A DNA stretch of 64,000 nucleotides from contig CAKKNE010000005.1 of the NCBI GenBank assembly GCA_918797485.1, positions 3,100,001 through 3,164,000 on the forward strand, written 5' to 3'. Source of the stretch: Pelagomonas calceolata. Lineage: Eukaryota; Sar; Pelagophyceae; Pelagomonadales; Pelagomonadaceae. Below are positions 55,362 to 64,000 of this stretch, piece after piece. Each line of letters starts with the position of its first letter. Position 1 is the first letter of the stretch. The position numbers and the translations under genes were made by a program. The notes beneath the pieces were generated by a model. It searched no databases and was not told the DNA's origin. It saw only the letters and a program-made list of their open reading frames with translations.

Positions 55362-57062
55362 TCAGTCTTCGGTGGCCTTGACGCCGTGGAGCTCGAGCGA
55401 GAGCTTGACCTGGGCCGACTTCTCGCCCTCTTTCAGGGGCTTGTCATCGGCCGGCTCGATGTCGTACCACTTCTCGACGGCGGCGTTGTCTATGAGCTCG
55501 CGTAGCGGGATCTTCAAAGTCTTGCCTAACTGATCGTCTTCGGCGAAGATGCGCCGGTCGTAGACCTGAATGCGCACGTCTTCCTCCAAATCAGTGATGG
55601 GCGATAACGTGATCGTTTTCCCCCAATCCGGATTGTTGGAGGCCGGCGCGGCGGCCGTTTTTTGCTTGACCCCCTTCTTGCCCACCTGTATTTTTAGGTA
55701 CGCCGCCGGACGCTTCTTGTGACCTGTGTGCGTACGGCTGAATCACGCATCCACGCCATCGACGCGACAACTGCTCGATTGCTTGATTTCCACACAACTT
55801 TGGCACCTGCCGGTAGGTGCTTCGCGGAGTGGCAGACAATAACTAATGAATCCGCCACCGCTTCCTTGCCCTTCAGACGCGCGTTGACTTGCTTGCCGGT
55901 CGTCTGGCCCATATTTAAGAGACCTCTCGCTGCCGTGTTGTTGACGGCGTTCGCACCACCAGCGATGCCCGCGCCGAGTTGGTTCCCAGCCGCGCCGAGA
56001 CCCATCTTAATGTTGGTGAAACCATTCGTCGACATAACAGTCTTGACGCAGCGGACCACGACCATTTTTATGATATCATCTAAGTAGAGGCCCGGGTAGT
56101 TGCCTTTCTTGTCCTTCTTGCCGCGACCTGTGTGGAAATCAAATGGGTGGAAATTCAATTTACGGCGCGTTCGTCCACGCCATCGACGCGAGGAATTATC
56201 GGGTGCACCCGACACACTTAGTTCCACACAGGCCGGGACCGTCGAAGACTTCTAATATCTGCATTTTGATTATATTGCTCTGAACGTCCTTGGCCGTGGT
56301 CTTGGTCTTGCGCATGAACGCGTCAATGTCGTAGCGGTGGCCGCGCAAGCATACGCGCTTGACGGCGAACATGCCGAGGACACCGCCAGCATGCTTCGCT
56401 TCCTCCTTCTCCCGCTTCGACTTCTTAACTTTTTTCTTTTCTTTCTTATCCATGCCCTTGTACTCATCTTTTCCGTCGTCTTCGAAGGCTTCCGGGTCCA
56501 GGTCCTGCTCCTGCTTGTCCGACGACTTCTGGGCGTCGGCGTACGCCGCTTCGCCGGCCGCCGCGTCCATGCCGAGCGCCTGTGAGTAATCAGCCAGTGA
56601 GTCGGGTGGATGAGACGCGACAATTTGATTTTATGCACTGCGAGGCGCGGCCCAGCAGTTCATCTCTCCCTTCCCATCTCTTTCCATGTGCAAGCGCATG
56701 CGCTCGATCTCTACGTTCTCGACCTCCATGGGGCGCTTTTTTTTCAGCCAATCGAGGAACGACCGCGGATTAACGCGGCACGAGATGCGGTCGATCTTGA
56801 TGAGGAACGGCGTCATCTTGAACTTCTTCGGGTTTTTGAACGTGATCGGGCCGATCGTGAGCGTCAGCTCCGTCCAGCCGTAGTCGACGCGGATCCAGCG
56901 GATGTAGAAGTCGTACGCGCCGCCCGACTTACTTTCCATCACGTAGCGGGCGCCGAACGTCGCCAACGCTCCCAGTACATAATCAAACATCAGATACGCG
57001 ATGAACAGCGTCGCGCAGATGTTGTACCCCAACACGGAGTAAATAAACGAGAGGAGACCCAT
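55362..57062 (-). CDS. Membrane-anchored C2-domain protein, lipid-transfer-like (three introners)
   Basis: Exons 57062-56649, 56579-56240, 56127-55807, 55723-55362, phases 0, 1, 1; 478 aa. N terminus: MGLLSFIYSVLGYNICATLF and YLMFDYVLGALATFG, one or two membrane helices. Next a beta-rich part (LTLTIGPITFKNPKKFK, MTPFLIKIDRISCRVNPRS) like bridge or SMP-type lipid-transfer modules. A Lys/Glu linker follows. The C-terminal C2 domain starts DSLVIVCHSAKHLPAGHKK and includes NNPDWGKTITL and VRIQVYDRRIF. A role at membrane contact sites is inferred. All three joins preserve frame and two rebuild C2 sequence. Confidence 0.75.
55724..55806 (-). mobile_element. Introner (83 bp)
   Basis: Donor GTGCCAAAG then TTGTGTGGAAATCAAGC; right end CGTACGCACACAG; core GTCGCGTCGATGGCGTGG. 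Right flank GTCACAAG against left GTGCCAAAG (one extra base). Phase 1, rebuilds LPAGHKKRP of the C2 domain. Confidence 0.85.
56128..56239 (-). mobile_element. Introner, complete, antisense orientation (112 bp)
   Basis: Duplication GTCCCGGC/GTCGCGGC (7 of 8). Ends CTGTGTGGAACTAAG and TTTGATTTCCACACAG. The internal blocks are the reverse complement of the copy at 53189-53304. Phase 1. Confidence 0.95.
56580..56648 (-). mobile_element. Core-less introner with GC donor (69 bp)
   Basis: Left end CAGTGCATAAAATCAAATTG and right end CACCCGACTCACTG ... TGATTACTCACAG match the copy at 53566-53672, but the CCATCGACG core is missing. Flanks GCGCCTCG/GCGCTCGG. A deletion derivative that still splices by frame. 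Confidence 0.85.
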
Positions 57063-57396
57063 GCTGTGCTGTGGTCTTACTTGTGGACGCGCTGCGGCGG
57101 CGTGCGCGCTTGGCGTCGAGCTGTTTGAGAATGAGTGCTGTGAACTCGCTGCGAAACTTTCGCCGCGAATACCTGTCGATTTTTGAGGATCAATGGCTGC
57201 TATGCGAAGCTGCTCTGCTGCCGCTTTCACAGGCATCCTATCGATTGGCGACTCTCGGAGGCCTCCTGCCACGCCTACCGGAGCCACAGGACTCGTCAGA
57301 GCAGGATGAGAAGACAACGAAGCCGCGGACGACTCGGCGTAGTGGCAGTCGCGCAAGGTCGCGGCCGTCGCGAAGCCACGCATCAATCAAACTAAA
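57063..57396. other. Upstream region of the C2 gene
   Basis: An open frame continues upstream of ATG 57062 but is low-complexity. No promoter motif found. Nothing else seen. Confidence 0.4.
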
Positions 57397-60300
57397 TTAC
57401 CCCAGCCCCCCACCCGGCGAATCGAACGAGTGCCGCCCGACGGGCGGCGCGACCCGCGCGTTGATCACGACCTTCTGCTTCGTCCTTTGTTTCCGTTGCT
57501 GCATCGCCAGGAACACGTCGGGCGCCTCCATGGCCAGCGCGAAGTCGTCGGCGCGCAACCGTCGCGGAGGGGTCGCAATGCGGACCTGCCTCCGATCGAC
57601 GGGCGCGCGCGTCCCCGCGACGTCCAAGTCCGCGGTCGACGAGGGCGGCATCACCCCCAGACTCCGCTGTCTGGGCACCTCCGGGATCTCCTGTTTCTGA
57701 GGATACTGGTAGGGCCGGTTGCACGCTAAACATTTTGTCGAGAAGATGCCATCGGCGGCCGCGCCGATCGGTTCCGGAACGACGAATTCGGCGGCCTTGG
57801 ACTCGACGCCGTCGACCCGTCCCCGAATCTCCGTCGTGACGCGCGCGACGGCCTCGGCGTCTGCTTTTCTTGAAATGAGCCTGCGTCGCGGCGATGGCGT
57901 GATGCTGGGCGCGTCAAGCTCCAGACCCCGAAACACGGGAGTCGGAATCTCGGAGTTGCGGGAGGCTTGGCTCGTCGCCGTGGCGTGACATCATGCTCAT
58001 GTAGACTCTCTCCGGCCGCGGCGACGGCGTCGCGGCGCCGCGAGATCACGAAGGCACCGCGAGATCACGAACGGTGCAAAAAGTAGGACGCCGCAAAACG
58101 CACTGCTCGAGCCGCTGGAACCGCGGCGTTTTTGCTTGAGACGCCCTCACTTGGTCCGCCACCCTCTTCAGCTGGAGCTCATAATCAGATAACCCTGCTT
58201 TGTTCGAGGCGATTTCGTTCGCCGTGCCGCGCTGGATGGACGCCAGCCTCCGCAAATGCTCTTCGACCTCTTGTAAATCAGCCTTCGACGCGAAGCCGCC
58301 GCGCATCTGCGCGACGACCTCTTCCAGCGCGGCATCCAGTCTCAAACAAGTGCGCTGCGTGAGCTCGGCCTTGGCCTTCACCAAGTCGAGGTCCTTTTTG
58401 ACGGGACCAATCTCCTCGGGGTCGGACGTCCACGGGCGCTCGTCCCACGATCCTCCCCAATTGTCTTCTTGCGTCTCCTCGGGCGCGTCTTCATTTGAGA
58501 GTGTGGCCACGACGCGCCACTGGCGCGCGTCCGGCACCTTGCCAGCGTCTAAACGGCGGCCCCACTCGTCGAGGGCCTCGTCCGTCGAGCAAGGATGCTC
58601 GTCCTCGGGCGCGCGCCGCCGCCGCTTCATGAGTCGCACGACGTCCAGCGACGTCGAGGAAGCCGACGCGTGGCGATCCAGCAAAGCACACGCCGCGTCG
58701 AGCGCGTTCGCCAGCGGCGCGTGCCACGTCGAGTAGGCGTCGAAGTCTGCGTCTTCCAACCGGTGCGCGGAGCGGCGCGCGTGGTTCAGCGCGCCGGGCC
58801 GCGCGAAGGGCTCCTCGAGCGTCGCGTCCATGACTTTATCGAGCGCCGCGGCGGCCATGCGCACTCTTAGGAGGGCCGACGGTTTGAGCACGCCCGGGGC
58901 CCGGTCCTGCAGTATTTTCTCTCTAGTAGGCAGGCTCGCGAGCGTCCTCCGGCACACGCCGTCCAAAGTCTCGAGCTCGTGGCCCGTCACGCCCTCGACG
59001 CCGCGCGCGGCCCCTACTCCGTCCCGCAGCGCCTGCAGCGCGTCGACGCACGCGAGGCGCGCGCGGCGCTCCTCGTCGTGCGCCTCGCGCTTCCGCGCCT
59101 CCTCGAGGCCCGCGTTCCGCCGGAAAAAGTCCTCGCACCTGATCGACAATCGGTCGACGAAGTGCGTGAGGTTGTTGACGTCGTGGCGCAGCCCCTCCGT
59201 CGCGTCCTCCGCCGGGTCCGGCAGCGCCTCGTACGTGTCAGCTTCAATTCCACACTCCTCCTCGAGCTCGGCTCTATCTCTTTCCTCGCGCGCCACCTCG
59301 AGCTCCGCCAGGCGGTTTGCCAGGCCTTTGTTGATCGCGCTCTCCCCTGCGTGCAAATTTACCGGTGAGATGGCGCGCAGGTCATGATTCAGACACCGGG
59401 CCGTGCATTCGTCGATGTCTAGCTCGCCGTCCTTGCTCGTGTCGAGCGCGTCGAGGCTCGCTTCTAAACGATCCGGCACGAGCAGAAACTGCAGGTTCTC
59501 CTCGCCGCACGTCTCGAGGAAGGAGATCACTTCAGCGTCCTCCTTGACGGCTCTCACAATTTCGCCCTTGTCCAGGGTCCCGCCTTCGTCTTTGTCGATG
59601 AGCTCGAAGCAGCGCCGCGCGGCGTTCTTGAAGTCGAGCGTGAACGCCGCGACTTCAGCTGCGGCCGCCTTGGCTTGTGATTCGCGCTTGGCCTCGCGCT
59701 GTTCCAGCTTGGCCGACAGCGCGACCTCGATGCACTCCTCCCATTCACTCTCATCGATGTGGCCATCGCGATCTGTATCCAGCTGCTGGAGCGCGGACTC
59801 GAGGCGCGCCGGCACCAACAAATACTGGAGGTTCGAGTTGCCGCAGGTCTCGAGGAACTTGATGACCTTTTGGTTGTTCTTCACGGCATCAACCACTTCG
59901 GCCTTCTCCAGCGTGCCGCTCCCGTCGGCGTCGATCATGCGGAACACCGCGCGCGCCGCGTTCAGGAACTCGACGCTGAACTCCTCGTCCGCCCGCTGCG
60001 CCGCGCGCTCGCGCCGCTCCTGCTCGACCTTGAGCTGCTCGACGCGCTTCGAGAGGCCCCGGTTGATAGCTTCCTCCCTGCGCGCGTTTTGATTTTATAC
60101 CTCTACGCGGCGGCGACGACGCGTCGATGGCGTAACGATGGAGGACACTGCGCGACGCGCCACTCGTCGGCGTCGACCTCGCCGCTCTTATCCGTGTCCA
60201 GGATCTCCAAGGCTTTCTGCAGCCGCGGCGGGTGCAATAAGAATTGCAGGTTCTCCTCGCCGCACGTCGTCAAGAATTTTATAACTACTTGATCTGACTT

Positions 60301-62052
60301 GACGGCCTCGACGATCTCGGCCTTTGATAGGGACCCGCCTTGATCTTTGTCGATCAAGCGGAAGCACTGCCGCGCCGCACTCAAGAACTCCTCCTTGAAC
60401 GCGGCGACCTCCTTCTCCGCCGCGGCCTTCGCTCGCGCCTTGCGAGCTTCGGCGGCCTTCTTCGGGATGACGCTCTTCTTCGCCGTAGACACGCGAGAAG
60501 GCCCGCGGCTCCTTCCAGCAATCCGCTCCTCGCCCGACGCGATGGCCTGGATCCGCTTCTCCAATTCCAAAGACTGCGCCGCCCGCAGCTCGACCATCTG
60601 CTCGAGGCGGAAGAACGCGTCGGCGCACCGCTTCTCAAAGTCGATCAACCGCTGCTCCACACAGCCATCGTCGGCGACCTCCTTCTCCAGATCCGGGTGC
60701 TGCTTCAGGAAGTTCACCAAGTCGTCGGACGCGCCCTTCGCCGCCGCGGCCTCGGCTCGAGCTTCCGCGGCCTCGCGCGCCGCCCGCTCTTCCCTCTCCA
60801 AGGCCTCCACGCGCGCTCGTGCCGCCTCGGCCTTCGCGAGGTCGGCAGAACGCTTCAAGGCATTTTCTCTTTCAATGGCCTCGGCCTTCGCGCGGCCGGC
60901 CTCGGCGCTCGCGAAGAGTTTCATACGCTCGGCCTCGGCCTTGGCTTCCGCGCGCGCGCGCTCGCTCTCGGCGCCCGCCTCGGCGCGCGCTTGCTCTGCT
61001 TCCGCCTTGGCTTCGGCGCGCGCGCGCTCCGACTCGGCCCGGGCGCGCTCGGCCTCCTCTTTGGCTTCGGCCCGGGCGCGCTCGGCCTCTTCGCGCGCCT
61101 CCGCCCGCGCGCGCTCGAGTTCGGCGCGCGCCTCGGCCGCGCCGCCCGCGGCGGCCGCCTCGCGCTCCTCCGCTAAAGCCTCGAGCCGCGCGATATCTTC
61201 CTCGCGCGCGCGCTGGGCCGCGGCGCGCTCCTCCTCACGCTCGCGCGCCGCCGCGGCGCGCTCCTCGTCGCGCGCCCGCGCGTCGTCGTCACGCTCCCTT
61301 TGTAAAGCCTCGCGCTCCGCGGCGAGCGCCTCGCGCTCGCGGACCATGGCCTCGCCCTCCCTTCTCAAAGCCTCGTCCCTTTCAGCATCCCTTGCTTGTT
61401 GTGCAGCATCCCGCTCGTCGTCGCGTTTCAACAATTCGGCGTCGCGCTCGGCGTCGCGCGCCCGCGCGGCCTCCTCGAGCTCCCTCTTGGTAGTTTCCTT
61501 GAAGGCCGCGAGCTCCGCCAGCGCCCGCGCCGTGGCGTCCTCGCGCGCGGCGATGCGCCTCCTCCGCAAAAAGCCGCGGACGCGCTTCTGGACCAATGTG
61601 ACGCGTTGCTCGTCCGTCATATGTACCGAAACGTGCGAGAACGCCGTCACCGCTTGCGCAACCAGCAGATCGCGAGCTTTTCTTTTACCGGCGGACAACG
61701 ACGAAATTAATGTTTCGATGGCATGAAATGACTCGCCGAGCGAGCTCTCGACCTTGTCGAGGCGCTGCTCTATTTTCTGAGTTAATTCGGGCAGCTTCGC
61801 GTTGATGCGCTCCTCTACGGCCTTCACTTGAAAGTCGACGCCCTTGTAGATCTGCGCTTTCAACGCCGTGATCTGCTCCTCTTGGGCCGCGATGCGCGCT
61901 TCCTGCAAATGCTGCGCCGCGGCGAGCTGAGCGAGGCCGTTCAGCAGCGCCTCCTTCTCCTGCTCGGCCGCCGCCTCCTTCTGCCGCTTCGACTTGTCCA
62001 GCAGATCTCTCAAACCCACGATGGCGTCGGGGCCGCCCTGGCCGGCCTCCAT
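57397..62052 (-). CDS. Giant coiled-coil protein with IQ-like motif and EF-hands (two introners)
   Basis: Exons 62052-60161, 60077-58104, 57880-57397; 1449 aa. Residues 1-170 are helical. An IQ-like motif (LVQKRVRGFLRRRRIAARE) follows. Residues about 190-450 are an uninterrupted Ala/Glu/Arg helix (ERARAEAKEEAERARAES). Then three paired EF-hand units: RLIDKDQGGSLSKAEIV with LDTDKSGEVDADEW, MIDADGSGTLEKAEVV with LDTDRDGHIDESEW, and ELIDKDEGGTLDKGEIV with LDTSKDGELDIDEC. More coiled coil and a Cys pair (KCLACNRPYQYPQ) close the protein. A calcium-responsive cytoskeletal role is inferred. Intron 1 rebuilds DEWEEAIN, matching DEW/SEWEECIE in the next unit. Confidence 0.8.
57881..58103 (-). mobile_element. 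Long introner-type intron (223 bp)
   Basis: Flanks GTGCGTTT/GCTCATTT (5 of 8). Acceptor end CGCCATCGCCGCGACGCAG. It contains two near copies of TTCGTGATCTCGCGG. It joins QRLEQ to LISRKADAEAVARV, continuous coiled coil. Without it the frame stops 20 codons on. Confidence 0.75.
59619..59656 (-). repeat. Parent copy of the 38-bp shard
   Basis: Coding segment of the EF-hand protein, identical to 54024-54061. Confidence 0.8.
60078..60160 (-). mobile_element. Introner with GC donor (83 bp)
   Basis: Donor GCGCGTCG, core TTACGCCATCGACGCGTCG, near-end AAAATCAAAACGCGCGCAG. Phase 2. Placement fixed by the EF-hand repeat consensus. The flanking duplication has decayed. Confidence 0.75.
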
Positions 62053-62386
62053 GCTGCAGGCTGCTTGTGTGCTGCTTCGTGGGGCTGCCCCTGGTGGGCT
62101 CACGTCTTTTTGGAGGTATCCCGATGCGATGGCGTCATGGTATTGTCTGTGTGTCCGCGGGCGCCCTTGTGGCGCGCGCTATGCCAACGAGCTGCCAAAA
62201 TCGGCAGCCGCGCTATGCCAACGTGCGGGGCACCCGCTCGAGCTAGGTGTACGCTGTCCGTGATCCGTGCCGGCGCTTCGTAGAGGGCCTCTCTTCTACG
62301 GCGTCCGGGCAACAAAAAGCGGGCGAAAACCCCGCAGTCAAAGTGCGCTCAACGTCGCGACGCGCGCAAGCTAAGAACTACCGCAT

Positions 62387-63130
62387 CTACTTACTCCTCG
62401 CGGCCCACTTCGCGGGCGAGTACGTCTTCACGTTGAACGCGTGGACCTTCGCGAGCTCGTCCTTCGCGACCGTGTTCACGAGGCGGTGCTGCTTGATCAT
62501 CGTCAGGCCCTCGAAGTCCTTGGCCACGACCAAAATCTGGAGCTTCTGGCCGCAGCCCGAGCCCTCGGCCGTGACCTCGACGCGCGACGCGTCGAGGCCG
62601 GCCTTCAGGGCCGTGGCGACGGGGTGCTCTTCATGTGAATGGGAGTGCTCGTGGCCGTCGTGCGAGTGCGAGCACTCATGGTCGTGGTCGTCCTTGCCCT
62701 TCTGCGACGCCTCGTACTTGGCGATCTGCGCCCGCAGGAAGTCCTTTGCCGCGGCGTGCTTCTCCTCGTGGCCGCCGTCGTGCGAGTGGCCGCCGTCGTG
62801 TGCGTGCCCGCCGTCGTGCGAATGGTCCTCGGAGCAGGCGCTTTTTTTGTGGCCGTGCTCGTGCGCGTGCGGCGCGTGGTCGTGGTCCTCGGTGCACGCG
62901 TGGCCGTCGTGCTCGTGGGCGTGGGCGCTCGCCTTGTCGTGCGAGTGCTCGCTCGAGTGGTCCGCGGTGCAGGCGTGGCCGTCGTGGAAGTGAGCTTCCG
63001 GCTCCTTCTCGGCCTCCAATTTGGCCTTGGCGGCTTGCGCCTCTTCTAAGGAAGACAGGGGCTGCTGCTCCGGGACGGCCTGGCCGTACTTTTTGAGCAT
63101 GTCGGCCGCAGAGCCGCTGAAAAACTCCAT
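62387..63130 (-). CDS. BolA-like protein with large histidine-rich region
   Basis: 247 aa. Residues 1-50: short helical N terminus (MEFFSGSAADMLKKYGQ). Residues about 50-150: a metal-binding-like region with about 30 His (repeats such as HEHDGHACTEDHDHAPHAHE and HSHDGGHAHDGGHSHDGG). Residues 165-245: a BolA domain, VEVTAEGSGCGQKLQILVV, FEGLTMIKQHRLVNTVAKDE, VHAFNVKTYSP. The Cys in SGCGQK fits BolA2-type Fe-S partner proteins, which work with monothiol glutaredoxins. Zinc, nickel or iron buffering is inferred. No presequence, so it is probably cytosolic or nuclear. Confidence 0.85.
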   Translation of the reverse strand: MEFFSGSAADMLKKYGQAVPEQQPLSSLEEAQAAKAKLEAEKEPEAHFHDGHACTADHSSEHSHDKASAHAHEHDGHACTEDHDHAPHAHEHGHKKSACSEDHSHDGGHAHDGGHSHDGGHEEKHAAAKDFLRAQIAKYEASQKGKDDHDHECSHSHDGHEHSHSHEEHPVATALKAGLDASRVEVTAEGSGCGQKLQILVVAKDFEGLTMIKQHRLVNTVAKDELAKVHAFNVKTYSPAKWAARSK

Positions 63131-63522
63131 GGTTTGTGAGAGGCTTTTGGGCTGTCGCTGTCTACTCTGCGCTGCTATGAGTGACAAGTACGGCAGCAGA
63201 AATGACAGAGAAATGTTACCAGCGCCACGCAATTCGTAGCGCGACAAATCGGCGCGGGGCTGGGAGGAAGCTAGCGTCCAGTAAGATACTAGCAAGCAAG
63301 CCGGAGGCGCGCCCAAGCCCAATCTAGGGCACAGCAGTGGTATTCGTCGGACTCGGCCAGCTTCTGGAGCAGTACTCCACGCCTTGGACCCGCCGCGGCA
63401 GCGATTTCGCTCGGTAGGCCGCAGAGAGTTCAAACAAGCTCTGCCAAGCAGAGAGAGGAAAAGCCGCGCACGCGACGGCGGGCTGTCCAGGACTGCGGAG
63501 AGCTGAAAACAACACAAAAAAG
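63131..63522. other. Divergent intergenic region
   Basis: Between BolA (minus) and MLH1 (plus). Holds the minus-oriented promoter motif at 63270-63293. Nothing else seen. Confidence 0.5.
63270..63293 (-). promoter_or_regulatory. Directional promoter motif, site 15
   Basis: On the minus strand: GCTAGTATCTTAC, five bases, GCTAGC; 140 bp before the BolA ATG. Confidence 0.6.
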
Positions 63523-64000
63523 ATGCCGACGCTCCGTCGCCGCAAAGCGAAAGAACAAGACAAGGAGAACACCGACGACGCCATGGTCGACGACGACGAC
63601 GAGGAGGAGGAATATGACGACGGCGACCACGCGAGCGACGCGGACTTTGAAGGTTCTCCGGCCAAGAAGAAGCCCAAAGACGACGAGGAATTGCCGCAGG
63701 CGCCTCCCTTAATGGATGGCGGCGCGGCGCGGCCGCAAGCACCTGTTGACGGCGGCGCGGCGCGGTGCGGGGCGAATGTGGATGTGGGCGACGGGTGCGG
63801 CGTCCCGCAAGAAGACGCCAGCATGGAGCCGAAGGACATCCTGCGCTTAGATCCACTCGTAGTGAACCAGATCGCCGCGGGAGAAGTCGTGACGAAGCCT
63901 CCCAATGCGTTGAAGGAGCTCCTGGAGAACGCCCTGGACGCCGGGGCTTCTACTATCTCCGTCGAGGTCGAGGGCGGCGGCTTGGATCGGTTGCGCATTT
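63523..64000 (+). CDS. MLH1: MutL-family mismatch repair protein, MLH1-like (N terminus only)
   Basis: 159 codons from ATG 63523 to the window end. An acidic Lys-rich extension of about 100 residues ([18 protein letters not shown]) precedes the GHKL ATPase start: [49 protein letters not shown]. The catalytic Glu is in KELLEN and the Asn/Asp of motif I in NALDAG. MLH1 pairs with PMS proteins in DNA mismatch repair in the nucleus. The long N-terminal extension is unusual for MLH1. Assignment to MLH1 over PMS1 rests on a short region. Confidence 0.8.
   Translation, partial: MPTLRRRKAKEQDKENTDDAMVDDDDEEEEYDDGDHASDADFEGSPAKKKPKDDEELPQAPPLMDGGAARPQAPVDGGAARCGANVDVGDGCGVPQEDASMEPKDILRLDPLVVNQIAAGEVVTKPPNALKELLENALDAGASTISVEVEGGGLDRLRI

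Noticed and set aside
60347-61726. 459-codon plus-strand frame antisense to the EF-hand gene
   Set aside because: Ala/Ser/Arg-only composition mirrors the Ala/Glu/Arg coiled coil on the other strand.
1-64000. tRNA, rRNA, CRISPR, bacterial operons, retroelements
   Set aside because: I looked by eye for T-loop motifs (GGTTCGAATC-like), spaced repeats, Shine-Dalgarno-linked gene runs and reverse transcriptase motifs and saw none; weak cases may be missed without a search tool.

Overview
The window is nuclear DNA of a GC-rich unicellular alga, most likely a stramenopile of the pelagophyte group (Aureococcus/Pelagomonas type). Genes are dense, sit on both strands, and are mostly one long exon. 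Several are cut by short introns with inverted-repeat ends and 8-base flanking duplications, which is the signature of introners (intron-making non-autonomous DNA transposons) known from Aureococcus. A glutathione peroxidase with an in-frame UGA and a SECIS-like hairpin fits the selenoprotein-rich pelagophytes. Helicase-associated-domain, F-box/LRR, ankyrin and TPR families fit too. The species name is inference. No bacterial operons, rRNA, tRNA or CRISPR were seen.

Layout. 1-4.6 kb: two F-box-like genes with duplicated upstream DNA, then a helicase-associated-repeat protein. 5-13 kb: MFS transporter, acidic low-complexity protein, MYND zinc-finger protein, unknown presequence protein, Nudix hydrolase. 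13-21.5 kb: F-box-like nuclear protein, two tiny proteins, a double-Popeye membrane protein, an HMG-box protein. 21.6-26.7 kb: TPR fragment, selenocysteine GPx, RPA-interacting protein, unknowns. 27-37 kb: LEA2-like membrane protein, GYF-like secretory protein, ankyrin pair, AP-3 delta, GT8 glycosyltransferase. 37-45 kb: cysteine synthase with a carrier-like tail, tandem OsmC, fused MlaF-MlaE, PAH/zinc-finger/Tudor-like protein. 45-53.9 kb: TrmA-like methyltransferase, DEDDh exonuclease, a scrambled locus, an unknown acidic protein, a zinc-ribbon/RRM/RGG protein. 54-64 kb: MsrB-like secreted protein, TM/C2 protein, EF-hand coiled-coil protein, BolA with a histidine-rich insert, MLH1 N terminus.

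Two genome-level systems stand out. (1) At least 18 introner-like introns, about 50-220 bp, lie in or next to genes. In the clean cases the element supplies the 3' AG, and the 5' GT or GC comes from the target duplication. Elements occur in both orientations. (2) A motif, GCTAGTGTCTTAC then 3-6 bases then GCTAGC, recurs at least 16 times, only between genes. Its GCTAGC half always faces the gene that starts next, so it looks like a directional promoter element. I do not recognise it.

Exon joins below were made by hand from reading frame, splice dinucleotides and target duplications. Starts were set at the first ATG consistent with the promoter motif, presequence or domain. All need transcript support.
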